Assembly: GCF_000801105.2 (NCBI RefSeq)
Contig: NC_079514.1
Coordinates: 1,798,001 to 1,862,000 of the forward strand
DNA: 64,000 bases
From: Raphanus sativus
Taxonomy: Eukaryota > Streptophyta > Magnoliopsida > Brassicales > Brassicaceae
Direction: 5' to 3'
The first letter of the stretch is position 1. Every line of letters begins with the position of its first letter. Under the pieces are notes generated by a model that made no database searches, was not told the origin of the DNA, and saw only the letters and a program-made list of their open reading frames with translations. The position numbers and the translations under genes are program-made. Below, one piece after another: positions 21,202 to 32,206 of the stretch.

Positions 21202-24200
21202 CTAAGCTTGAAGCCTCAGACGGTTGAAGAACATCACAAAGTGATATTCAGGTGCCCAATAGACAAATCCAACAACAGGTCCTCCTTTGACATACTGCCA
21301 TCATAACCATACAATTTAACAAACATATTTCACACAAACCATGTCAAAACATTTGAGTTTGGATCATTAACAAACAAGTTAGTTATATAAGTTAAGTGAG
21401 AGATGAGGAGAGGAACCTTGCCATCCAGGATAACAAGCTCGCCGTCTACCCATCTTGGATTACGAAATCCAGGATCAGCAAGCCTACCTTGTCCTTTGTA
21501 TCTAGCAATCTGTTTTTTTTTTTTTGGTTTAAAGAAAAAAATTCATTACGAAGCTAACACAAAGTTCAACTCCAATAGAGAGAAGCAGAGTTTAATGATA
21601 AATTTGGATAAGTGATCTAAGCATACCACTCCAAATTCTTCAGGGATGAGACCTCTGTGTGGAAGCTCATAACGTCTCCCAATCTTTGCGCGAAATGCTA
21701 CCTATCATTTTCATCAGATGCCACTTTTTAAGGCCAGACATTATGACCTTTCCATTTTTTTTGTGAAGCATAAAAGTAAATAAAGGAACCATGAACATAA
21801 CAGTTTCTTTCATCATATTGGCAACGTAACATGTTAATTCATTCTTCTATTAGTTTTTTTACCTTCAGCTACTGTAAGCAGGCAAGTTCTTAACAATGAC
21901 CATTTAAGCTAAGAGTTTTCGTACTTGTGCTAATACCTCATATACTGGAACAAACAAAGACACTAACCTTCCCAGCAGGCACATAAGGATCTCCAGTTAA
22001 TTTCACAGCTTCGACATATTCATAAAATTCAATATCCTTTGACTTCTTAGACTCCTTCCCACCTTTCCACTGCCCAAATTTGCGTTTTAGATGAATTACT
22101 TCTGATGTATACAGCCCATGTGCTCCAATATATAGCCCTGGATAGAGATTAACATAAATTCTCAAAATCTATTCAATATTGAGATTTGATATGAGAACAC
22201 AGAAAGATACTTATAGGAAAGGGTTGCAGAAAAAAATTAAAGTAATCTCTCACTAAACCCATTAGTCACAAAAAAGAATGTAACTTCTAACAGCTAAACG
22301 AGCCATATCAACTTGTAGAAGTAGGATCCATTGAGATCAATTTATTCACTCACCATCTAGAGGATCTAGCGATGGTGTCACATCAATGCGACGGAATTTA
22401 GTCAATCCAGACAACTGTTGACGGCTCTGAGCCTGGCTGAGAGTGAGGCTCAACAGCTCCCCAACATCCTTAAGCATCTGCAAAGCAAAGTTTCTAGAAT
22501 AAGAAACAAGAGGGAATAAAAAATAAGCTAAAACACAGATCGAAACAAACCTTGACAGAAATCTTCTTGTCTTTCTCAATGGATTTGGCCAGATCAACCA
22601 TAATGTTATCAATCCTGCGTCTGCTTTGGCGGTTACCTTTTCCACCAACTAGTGTACCTTCCACGCCCTTGGACTCTTGTTGTACGTTTAAATCCTTCTC
22701 TAACCGAAGATAAAACGAAGACTTCTCCACAGATTCAAGATTGGCAGGTGATCTAAGTGACTCTTTAAGAGGTTGGTTTCCAGAAAGTCTACCAACAATG
22801 TCACTTATCACAAACTTAACTGCTATTTCCTTCCCTCCGTTGCTGTCAATGACTTCATCAGTCACAGATTCCAATTCTATATCAGAGTTTTTGTCATCGG
22901 TTTCAGACTTGGTTTCGTCTTCCACAACAATCTCTTCGATATCAAAATCGGTCTCTTCATCTTCATCCTCTTCATCAGCTATCTGATCAATAACTTTAGA
23001 GATGAAATCTTTGTCCACCTTTCCAGGGGAACTCACTTTCATCACCTTGACTTTGACACCAGGGATCATATCTCGCAGGAAAGTCTGGAAACCAGAAGAT
23101 TCATCAAGGAGATCAGAATCGTCGTCTGAGCTGTCACTCTCTTCATCATCTTCACTAGGCTCGACGGCAAGATCAAGACTACCTGCATCTTCCTTCCATA
23201 CAGGAGGAGTCAAAAGCCTGGGAGTATTCAGACTTCTGGTAGTGGTAGGAATAGTTGGAACGTCTGGAAAAATCTCCTTCCATTTTAAGTACACAGCCTG
23301 AAAGAATAAAAACATAACTCCAATTTTAACATCATCATGATCCAGCTTAGAGCAATATATAATTTGCTATCTATCTAAAAGTCAGCTTTCAATAAAAAAA
23401 AACAAGTTCATCCAAAATGATTCTCCAATGGATATCTGTTTTTATAAGACAGGAACAAAACCTGTTTTTTGTAGTTCCCTTTTCCATCGAGTGTGAGAAA
23501 GATTTCAAAAAGAGGGGCACCAGCAGCAGATGTACTAAGCTGCCTGAGAGAGAGAGAAAAGGGGTTTCATGTCAAAGCAGTGTTCCAAAAAACAACAAAT
23601 GACCTAAGAGAAATTAGACTTTTTGATACACAAAAACATCACTGCCAGAGATGAATTTGATGAAAAAAAAAAACACCTAAAGAAAGATGGAATGAATCAG
23701 TTTATTATTACCGAGGGTTATAACTTCTTGCCACATATCTCCCATGCTCAGCGGTGATTTGAACAATAAGACCAAAAGGATCTTTGACATCTTCCGAAAT
23801 ACCCGACCACCACCCTACCTACAAAGCCATATAAGAGAAGACAATGTAACAGAAGCTCTCTACACCTATAAGGAGCTACAAAAGAAAACAAATGAGGAGC
23901 TCACCAACCCAGCACCAGCTTCATCTCGCAAGTATACTGCATCCTTGTAACGCTCTTCAAGAACAGCTCTCTTATCACAAAAAAAAAAAAACATATTTCA
24001 GAAACAAATCATATAAAGTTATGAAACTGCTGTTAAAGAGACTTATGTATCACACATAACAGAGTTTTATACATTGAAACTAGACATGACTTTGCCAACA
24101 GAGTCGTTTGTGGATGCAGCTGCAATGGCCACCTTGAGCCTCGCAGCATCTTCATAGTCTTCTCGTTTAACGGCTCCATTTAATTGAGACTGTACCCAAA

Positions 24201-24715
24201 AATTACAGAAAAAAAAAATATCTCCACTTTAGACACATTTCCTCCGACAATGTTTGTTCTAAAATGAAGTTTTCAGTGTGAAGAAAGAAAGTTTATACCT
24301 TTAGGACAGAGAGAAGACGGTCCTGGTCATCAATACGTTCGAAATGCTTCTTCCATCGCTCCCAATCCCAATCACTTTCCTCCTCCTTGTTGATATCTCC
24401 CCATCCTTGCCCCCCACCGGAAACGACGTCGTCGTCTTGAGCCCCCTTATCCTGATTGGCGTACCAGCTCATAACCGAATCGAAACGTTTGATGGCGCTC
24501 TTGAGAACGTCCTGAATCGCAGCGTCCCATCGAGGGCTATTACCATCGGAGGAAGAGGACGATGGATTGCCGCCGGAGGAGGAGCAGCGGCAGAGGGAAG
24601 AAGGATCGGAGATACGTTGAGGGTAAAACGGTCTTTTGGCGGGAGCGAGTCTGGATGACGTGGCGGCGGGGGAGAAGGCGAGGTTTTGTGACGGAGGCGT
24701 GGATAAGGAAGTCAT
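21202..24715 (-). CDS. EX1: EXECUTER1, plastid singlet-oxygen signalling protein
   Basis: Eleven exons (24299-24715, 24073-24189, 23905-23970, 23712-23818, 23462-23543, 22551-23297, 22354-22477, 21968-22137, 21627-21701, 21417-21509, 21202-21294) join in frame to 696 residues. Arabidopsis EX1 (At4g33630) has 684. The N-terminus is a Ser/Ala/Arg-rich plastid transit peptide. A UVR-like motif lies in exon 2 ([16 protein letters not shown]). The large sixth exon has an acidic stretch with runs of E/D. The C-terminus carries conserved [21 protein letters not shown]1 sits at grana margins and senses singlet oxygen through Trp oxidation and FtsH-dependent turnover. No damage is seen. Confidence 0.95.
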
Positions 24716-24996
24716 CGCTGTGCCGGAGAGAGATAGAAAGAGAGAGACTTTATGTTATGTGGCTGTGATATGAGCTTTTGTCCTTTTCTAGGATATTTAT
24801 TACACAACTAAAAAACGCAAACTTTTTTTTTGTCTGATCTCTGAAAAAGAAAATCAACCAATGAACGAACAGAGTATACTATACTTATCCTAATAAAAGA
24901 AGATATTTTTATTTGCTAAAAAGATCTATCATTTGAGCTAAGCAGAGAGTGTGGATCTTTAGCCGGAGTATCTCCCGTTGGAAATCGGTTTAGGAG

Positions 24997-26102
24997 ATGG
25001 AGAGGAGGGCAGAGGACGTTGAAGAAACAGCCGCCGAACCTTCTGGTGAAGCCATAAGATCGAGGCTCAGTAACAGAGCAGACCCTTTCCTTGTTGTTTG
25101 CAGGTGTTTCAGCTTCGTTACGTCTCTCGTCGCTGTTCTCTGCGTTGTTGTTAATGTTCTCGCTGCTGTTCGCTCCTTCCGCGACAGCCACGATGTAATT
25201 GTGACCCCTCTCTCTCTCTCTCTCTATTGATCTTCGTCGTCTTGAAGCTTGTTTGGTTATTTCGTGGCAGATATTCGATGGAATATTCAGGTGTTATGCT
25301 GTGTTGATCGCTTGTTTTGTGGTTCTTGCCGAGACAGAATGGGGATTTATCCTTAAATTCTCCAAGGTTCTTGAGTACTGGGCTGGCAGAGGAATGCTTC
25401 AGATTTTGTAAGTACTTGTTGTGTTCGAGTGAATCCGGTGCTTCTTCTTGTTCGGTTGCTGTAAAGATTATATATTGGTTTTGCTTGCATCAGTGTGGCT
25501 GTGATGACAAGAGCTTTCCCTGACTATATGACTCAAAAGAAGGATCTCTTGCTTCTACAGAACATCGCTAGCTACATGCTCCTCTCTTGTGGTCTTGTCT
25601 ATTTCATATCGGTACGATATCACCTTCATAATTCTATTCTTCCCTCTGTTCTCTTGCGTTACTGTTGAATCTTTTCTTTAATAAAATTAGTTTTGGGTTG
25701 ATATAGTGGTTGCATCTTTTGCTTGTATGAATGATTCTTGGAATAGTTCATCTTACTGTTTCTTTTGATCAAAATCTCTTTTCAGTTTTGGATCTCTGCC
25801 TTTGTTTTGATTTGGTTTAATCCTTTTGATTGTTTGTCTGAACTTTCAGGGGATTCTATGCATTGGTTTTCTGAAACGTGCTCGACAGAAGAAGGAAATC
25901 TCAAAAGAACAAGCTGTCAAGGATCTTCAGGCAAGTAGTGATAGTTTATCATATTGTCTCTATATATGCATATCATCATTAAGATATTCCTCAGATGGCG
26001 CGCTTCTAAATCATTTGACCCTTGATGTTGCAGGAGATAGACCGACGCAGGGAAGAACTGGAACAGTTGCTCCTGGAGCATCGGAGTAGAGACGATGTGT
26101 GA
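24997..26102 (+). CDS. At4g33625-like multi-pass membrane protein
   Basis: Five exons (24997-25194, 25271-25407, 25494-25611, 25850-25930, 26034-26102) give 200 residues. Three hydrophobic spans are visible: FSFVTSLVAVLCVVVNVLAA; YAVLIACFVVLAETEWGFIL; and SYMLLSCGLVYFISGILCIG. A charged, coiled-coil tail follows (KRARQKKEISKEQAVKDLQ, then EIDRRREELEQLLLEH). It resembles Arabidopsis At4g33625, a protein of unknown function reported in vacuole/Golgi proteomes. The intron after DLQ uses a GC donor (GCAAGT at 25931). It is head-to-head with EXECUTER1, with starts only ~280 bases apart, implying a shared promoter region. Part of exon 2 is repeated at 30102-30213. Confidence 0.85.
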
Positions 26103-26949
26103 ATGTCATGTCATCATCACAATTGTATTCAATTTACCAAAATTACTAGTATTCAAACTCTGCTGGGATTGAGGATTTAAGATGTTTGTATGTGAAAAAA
26201 AAAAATCTAGGCTTGAGTTCTTTAATTGCTCATTCATTGAGTTGTGGTGAACTTATATCTGTCATATTGAAGAGTGGATTTTATAAATTTGATCACAATC
26301 CAAACTCAAAATCCTCAGTAAAAAGTGCAGGCATCAAACACTCTTAGAAAGATCTCTTACTTCCTAAGAGCATATAAACCGTTTGAAAAGTATACTTATT
26401 TTTGAAACACTAGGAGAATGGTAACATATTTTATTTCAAGTGAACAACACAACACACTCTTATGCAAAGGAAAAGCAATAATACAATAATCCAAATGAAC
26501 ACAACGCATCAAGAAACTGGAAGAGAAAAACATCAGAGAAAGAAGCGTGGAGCCAGATTGAAGGGTGTTTACATCTCTCTACCCTAATGAAAACCAAAAC
26601 CAACAAGAAAAACAGAACACAAAGTTAGTGAACATTAGTTGGAACTCACTGAAATTGAAGGCACAACATACATATTCTAATTTTTTTCGACACAAAATGT
26701 TTTTCATATATCATCTCTACGTTATATCAAGAATCTGAAAAAATTAGAATCCGTTTCAAATTTTTTTGATATCTTCTCCCATATATTCTTGCTCACCCAT
26801 TGTGAAAGTAAGACTGAAGAAAGAGTGTTGGTGGTTTGATCATTTGAAGAGATCATTCAATAACATTCCTAAATTTCAAAATAATTTTTTTATTATGTGA
26901 TTCAAATTTTTTTTGTTTGGTAATATATTTATGTTGCAAATGGATCATA
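26103..26949. other. Spacer between the At4g33625-like gene and the NLR
   Basis: No gene is supported. It contains the 3' ends of two convergent genes and an AT-rich stretch. Confidence 0.6.
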
Positions 26950-29685
26950 TCAGTGATGCACACACCTGATGCTAACATAGAGCAGAAGAGAATAAAGAAG
27001 AATAGTTACCAGACTGATTAAAGGCGAGAAACGGTTTTTGGTATCTTCGTCCTCCCATTCAAGCTGAGCTTCCTCTTCAGGCTTCATTATTATCGAAAGC
27101 TCATCAACTCGTGAGACACTTGTGGCATTTAAGGGAAACTTTCTCAGCTTTGGACATTCTATTTTCACTATGCGCTTCAAAAATGGAAAGGGAAGAGGAC
27201 TCCAGTAGATACTCTCCAGCTTTGGCAACCCTTCCAACAATATCATTTCTAGTTTCTGAAAGGGTGGTGAAATACTTGCAATCTTTTTTGCTCTCTTCTT
27301 GTTTATAATCTCTTTCACTTCTTCAGAGTTTCCAACGTGGAGTTTGACGAGATTTGGAGCAAACAGCAGCCACGTCAGATCCGTCATGCCGTTCAAGTCG
27401 ACTATCCCCACGGTGGAGAGGTTGGTAAAGAAATATGGAACCGTGGGATTGTGTAAACCAGACGAGTTTCTCTTGCTTTTTCTCCAGTTGTCATTGGTAT
27501 CAATCTCCGAGACATCAATACTCGTAACATTGATGTGACGAAGATTCTCCATACTCATCAGCAGCGATAGATAGATTGGTCTTAGCTGAACATCGAGGGT
27601 AATATTGAGATGACGGATGCTCAGAGAATCGATGCAGTTCGCCAACCTTTGATCACCTAAGAGCTCCTCCAAACCTGAGTCGGTAGATATAGTTATGGTT
27701 AGGACTTGTAGATGCTCCAAGTACTGCAGCTCCTTCACTAAGTTAACATCTCCATGAACTTTAGAATTTAGTAGCTTCAAACTCATTAAGCTTGACAGCT
27801 TTGATATCCCTTTGATACTAGAAAGCCTTTCTGTACCAGTCAAATTCAGGTGAGTTAGCTTCTTCAACTCTCGGAAACTAGCTGGCAGTTGACGTATATT
27901 TGTATAGGACACGTTAAGATACTGCAAGGAGGTCAGCTCTGATATCTGATCTGGAAGTCCACCAATGATGTCATTTCTAGATAGATCCAAAACAACCAAC
28001 TTGTGCATAGATTGAATGAATTCGCCTGATAGATAGTCCAAACCATTACTCTGTAGGAGCAAAGTAGTAATCTCAGAACACATGGTTATAGTTTGTGTTA
28101 TATCTTTGATATGATTACCAATTAATGACATCCTTCTCACAGCTCGCCAATCCTTAACTTTTGGTACGTCATGTAATCCGACAGCAGCTTGCACGACAAA
28201 ACTCTCTTTCTGTTTCCCCAAGTCGGATGCAACCCATAGAGCCATTTCACGAATCACATCATGCATCCCAACCTTTATTGTACCAAACTCCGTTAGCAAA
28301 TTTGCACGGATAAGAGTACAGAGCAGCTCATGACCTTTATTCACCGCTCTTTTCAAGACTTGGTACTCCCCGAGGAAGCCCTCGCATATCCAGCTAGCAT
28401 TCTATCAAACTCTCTTTAACTATCTCATAGTCTTCCGGAAACAGAGCTCAATAAAGAAAACATGATTTGATATGCTCATCCGCCAAGTTATCGTAGCTAT
28501 ACTTTAGAATCGGAAGAATCTTGTTTTCCATGTCAGAAAACTCCGCTGCGGATCTAGTCAAAACATCGATCGCATGCTCCCATTCTTCCACCGTAGTTTT
28601 ATACGACATCATCTCACCGATGACACTGAGCGCTAACGGCAGACCATGACATTTCTCAGCCACCTTTCTTGCAAGCTCGACGATGTTGACGTCTCTTCCT
28701 AACGTACTCTCTCTCCAACCTTGATTCTAAACAGCTCCCACGCTTGGTCTCTTTCCAAACACTTGACTTGCATTGGTTCATGATCTCCCATCCTCCCACA
28801 TACTTCCTTAGAACGTGTGGTGAATGCTACTTTGCATCCATTTTCTCTACTCGGTTCCGGAACTCCGATGGCTTCTAATTCAATTTTCTCCCATATATCA
28901 TCAAGCATCAAAACAAATTTTGTCCCCTTCAAAACTCTGTGCATCTCTGCGGCCTTGTCGCTTTCATCTTTCCGTGACCACTGGTCGTCGCAGAGACGTA
29001 GCTTCTGCGCGATATCTTCTTGGAGCTTTGAGATACTTGCACCTTGAGACACCACGATCCAGATAACAACATCGAACTTACCAGACATCGTTGCAAACTT
29101 GTTGTGGATTTGTTTAAACAGGGTTGTTTTGCCTACACCACCCATTCCATGCAGACCCATGATCCCAACGTCTTCTTCCATTAGTCTTTGCCATGCCGTT
29201 TCAAGCATTTCTTCCTGACCAACCGTGGTCCGAGTAGGCCGCTCCACCACTTCACATACCATAGTCAACTCAGTAAGTTCTTGAAAGTCTCCCTCTGATT
29301 TTAGTTTCTTAACCTCTTCCAACAACAAGAATACTCTTCTCCCATAGTTATAGCTCAGATATACATTTTTTGAGCACAAACCACATAGACACAGCTTTTG
29401 AAGCTGAGCAGGACTAATACTAAGAGTTTCATCAACCCGTGTATTGAAGCTCTGGACACGTGTAAGCCATACCTGGACAGTTTTAAGCATGTGCCGATGT
29501 TTTACCTTCTCTCTATCTACTTTTTTCTTCACCACGTCTTGAATTGCTCTGAGATCTTCCGTTTCCCTTTGCAGATCCCTGAGATTCTTCTTGAGGTTTC
29601 CAATATAACCTCTACTACATAAGACGCTAATGACACGGTCCAGCGTCGCATCACATGAAGGTTGGAAGGACATACAGTTCCCCAT
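26950..29685 (-). pseudogene. RPS5-type CC-NBS-LRR gene, broken
   Basis: The N-terminus MGNCMSF carries the Gly2/Cys4 acylation signal of RPS5-like receptors. A coiled coil follows, then NB-ARC motifs: P-loop GMGGVGKTT (about residues 180-188), kinase 2 KFVLMLDDIW, RNBS-B CKVAFTTRS, GLPLAL, RNBS-D-like CFLY and MHDVIREMALWV. About ten LRRs come next. Three lesions break the frame: a two-base gain in an AG run at 28706-28716, TGT to TGA at 28448-28450 right after CFLY, and a four-base gain at about 28391-28400. The rest stays open to 26950. The C-terminus ends with a hydrophobic stretch (LISLVTILLYSLLLYVSI), unusual for this family. NLR genes detect pathogen effectors; this one is probably not functional. 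Confidence 0.9.
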
Positions 29686-30101
29686 AGTGATAGAAAGAAC
29701 ATAGAAATGAAATCTGAATGAAGTAGTTTAGGATGTATTATTGGAGATACCAACTTGCTCCAATACGAAGAAAGACATTAACTATGCTAATTTCAGACCA
29801 CTCGTTTTCCAAATGAAGACTTTGATCATTCTTATTTCAAGTCAACTGAAGTCCAAATACCACTACTTATTTGGCAATAATACTGGTTTGATTTTTTTGC
29901 ATACAGTAAAATTGGATTTTTTATTTCTGCCATGTTGGTAAATTGATTTATTATCACAGAGCAGAGTGGTAGACATATACAACTAAGTCTTTTTGTCAAT
30001 CTAATGCCAAGTCTTGCAAGAACAGAAGTCACTGAACATAACAAAATGAGAACAATTAATGGTAAGCCCCTTCATGAAAAAAAAAAAAAAGCAAATCAAA
30101 G
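29686..30101. other. NLR upstream region
   Basis: This is the probable promoter of the broken NLR. No other gene is supported. It ends in a run of 14 A (30077-30090) just before the duplicated exon fragment. Confidence 0.55.
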
Positions 30102-30213
30102 TCATGCTGTGTTGATTGTTTGTTTTGTGGTTCTAGCAGAGACAAAATGGGGATTCATCCACTAAGGTTCTTGAGTACTGGGCTGGCAGAGGAATGCTTC
30201 AGATTTTGTGAGT
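30102..30213 (+). pseudogene. Duplicated fragment of At4g33625-like exon 2
   Basis: This matches the 3' half of exon 2 at 25288-25407 in the same orientation, including the YWAGRGMLQIL end and the position of the splice donor. A small internal deletion removes the FKFS codons. No other exon of the gene follows. Confidence 0.85.
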
Positions 30214-30389
30214 AGTTACAGACTTTTAGCATCATCGTCAAACTGCATCTTGTACTTTTAGCAAATGGGGATTCTTTTTTTTTTCTCTTCAATCATCTAT
30301 TTATTCCTTATCAAGTCTTTTGGCCTCTTGGCCATCACATTAGAGCTTGTAATTAAGAAGTTTCTTTTTTTTTGTCTTCCATAACTCCA

Positions 30390-30768
30390 TCTGGTTTGCC
30401 AGCTTCATATGCTAGTTCACATTTCATGAAAAGCGATTATTTTGAGCAGAAATGGGCTAGCCTTAACCGTCCTAAAGAGAGTGGCAGTTTAAAGAGGAAA
30501 ACGGGTGAGCCAGCTTCCCAAGCTTCAAGCGCGCGCCAGTGTTGGTGATCATGAGGTGCGGCCAGAAGGTGTAAAGGCTGCTAAAGCCAGAAGGAATGGA
30601 GCTAAAGGGAAGTCTCTTGCAGAGTATGCGTCCATTTGGAAAATGAAGAAGGAGGATTTGGAGAAGAAGGAGCTCCTCTCAAAGCTGGCCATACTAGACA
30701 CTCTCCTGGCGAAGAAAGAACCATTATCTGAGGCTGAAGAATTTGGGACAAGACTATAGCTACACACA
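30390..30768 (+). pseudogene. GSTT3-like / NAM-associated domain fragment
   Basis: The reading frames resemble the C-terminal half of crucifer proteins annotated as glutathione S-transferase T3-like, which are Myb/NAM-associated and Harbinger-derived. Visible pieces are EQKWASLNRPKESGSLKRK, then, in a shifted frame, RPEGVKAAKARRNG, KSLAEYASIWKMKKEDLEKK and LLAKKEPLSEAEEF. A frame shift lies near 30530, and the N-terminal Myb-like part is missing. It runs directly into the GRF-like frame that follows. Confidence 0.65.
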
Positions 30769-31087
30769 ACCTTCGGAGTCAGAGGATTATGGTTTAGGGA
30801 ACTCAGTCGACAGTGTCTTTAGCAAAACGGAAGATCTTATCCGCCGGGACCAAGCTGAGATAAGCGAAAACAATGCTCGTGCGGCTGCTCAATACCCTCC
30901 TCAACCCGAGGTGGATAATCTTAGCCTTTTGACTGACTATGAGACTGAGCAGAAAGTGATCAGGCTAGAGAAGCTAGTGTCTGATTTAGGTAAAGAGAAA
31001 TCAAGGTTTGGCAATGGGTTTGAAGGCTTTGTAGGTGTGGCGGTTATTGTTTTAGTTTCTATATGTATGCTCCTCATGTTTAAGTAA
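30743..31087 (+). CDS. GRF-family relative lacking the zinc finger
   Basis: The frame encodes 114 residues. It begins at MGQDYSYTQPSESEDYG, the usual N-terminus of one crucifer GRF-finger subfamily, and runs through RRDQAEISENNARAAAQYPP. It then jumps straight to the coiled coil (TEQKVIRLEKLVSDLGKEK) and a C-terminal membrane span (GVAVIVLVSICMLLMFK). The CxCGG...CPN finger block that should sit in the middle is absent without breaking the frame. It overlaps the end of the GSTT3-like fragment by 26 bases in another frame. It may be a spliced-out or deleted version, and expression is unknown. Confidence 0.55.
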   Translation: MGQDYSYTQPSESEDYGLGNSVDSVFSKTEDLIRRDQAEISENNARAAAQYPPQPEVDNLSLLTDYETEQKVIRLEKLVSDLGKEKSRFGNGFEGFVGVAVIVLVSICMLLMFK

Positions 31088-31332
31088 ATGAAGATGCGGT
31101 TATGGTTATTGTATGCACGTTATGGAAATGCTTTGTAATGGATATGCTTTGTAATGCACTTCTTTGCACTCCGCTTGGCAATATAAATATCAGACGGTGA
31201 TGATGCACCTCTTTGCACTTCTATTTCTCTTTTCCTTGCGATTCAAATCATCCCTCTTCTCCTTGCGTTCACTTCTTTCAGTTTTTTTTATATATTTTCT
31301 ATGGCTTCTTCTTTTCATTATCATTATCATAA
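31088..31332. other. Contig 1 end
   Basis: This is the 3' region of the GRF-like frame with CTTTGTAATG and CTTTGCACT repeats. It shows no resemblance to BAK1 exon 5, which would be expected next if the gap were small. Confidence 0.5.
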
Positions 31333-31432
31333 NNNNNNNNNNNNNNNNNNNNNNNNNNNNNNNNNNNNNNNNNNNNNNNNNNNNNNNNNNNNNNNNNNNN
31401 NNNNNNNNNNNNNNNNNNNNNNNNNNNNNNNN
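31333..31432. other. Assembly gap, 100 N
   Basis: A run of exactly 100 N is a conventional filler for a gap of unknown size. It cuts BAK1 after exon 4. Confidence 0.99.
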
Positions 31433-31437
31433 CATAC

Positions 31438-32206
31438 AAGAAACGTAGTTTCTTTAGTCTGCCGAGAGATGATGGGATAGGACCGCTGAGATTATTCAAG
31501 TAAAGATCCAAGCTCACCAATTCCGTCAAATTACCAAGCTGCTCTGGGATTGGCCCGGTAATGTTATTGCTATAAAGCTCCCTGTGATTCATTACAGAAA
31601 ATATATAAAGCTACTTCAGTGAACTGACATTATCATAGTTTAAAGAAGAGATAAGACTTACAAGTACTGCAAGTTTGGGAGCTGACCAAGCTGCGCTACA
31701 AGCTGACCAGATAGATTGGCATTCCCAAGGTCACTGCGGAAAGATGAGATTCTTAGTAGATGCAAAAAAAAAAAAAAAGCCGAATCATTGTGAGACAGGA
31801 GAAAGAAATAAAAAGGAGACATACACACGAGTAACACTATTGTCAGGACTGCAAGTAACATGAAACCAGGTACAAGGGGTAACAAGAGTAGCATCCCAAC
31901 TCTGAAGCACCTTGTTAGGGTCGCTTAAACTGTTCTTCAGTGCACTCAGTGCATCACCTGTCACGTTTTATTAACCAAACAAGAATCAAAATCACTGGTC
32001 CAGCATTGGCATTGCAATTCAAATTAAAGTGAAGACTGAGCTAAACCGTCTCAAAGCAACCAACTTTTCATCAAATTAACAAAGAGAATGAGAGAAAAAG
32101 GAGGAAGGAGACCTTCGGCGTTGCCTGATGTTCTGAGAAGCAAATCGAAAAGCAGAATCAGCCAGAAGAAGCCAGGTATCATCATCATCATTCTTCCTCC
32201 TTCCAT
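31438..32206 (-). pseudogene. BAK1: BAK1 (SERK3) co-receptor kinase, exons 1-4 only, cut by gap
   Basis: Exon 1 (32113-32206) encodes a signal peptide (MIPGFFWLILLFDLLLR, then SGNAEG). Exon 2 (31825-31957) encodes the N-cap: [19 protein letters not shown]. Exon 3 (31662-31733) and exon 4 (31438-31581) encode the first LRRs: [19 protein letters not shown] and [18 protein letters not shown]. The sequence matches Arabidopsis BAK1 (At4g33430), co-receptor of BRI1, FLS2 and others. All four exons are intact and have normal sizes. The donor after RFL is followed at once by N. Exons 5-11 (remaining LRR, proline-rich hinge, membrane span, kinase) are absent from both sides of the gap. The gene is probably complete in the genome; it is typed as a fragment only for this assembly. 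Confidence 0.93.

Noticed and set aside
22741..23129. Overlapping plus-strand frames of 81 to 118 codons
   Set aside because: They are antisense shadows of the acidic sixth exon of EXECUTER1.
24344..24658. 104-codon plus-strand frame
   Set aside because: It is the antisense shadow of EXECUTER1 exon 1.
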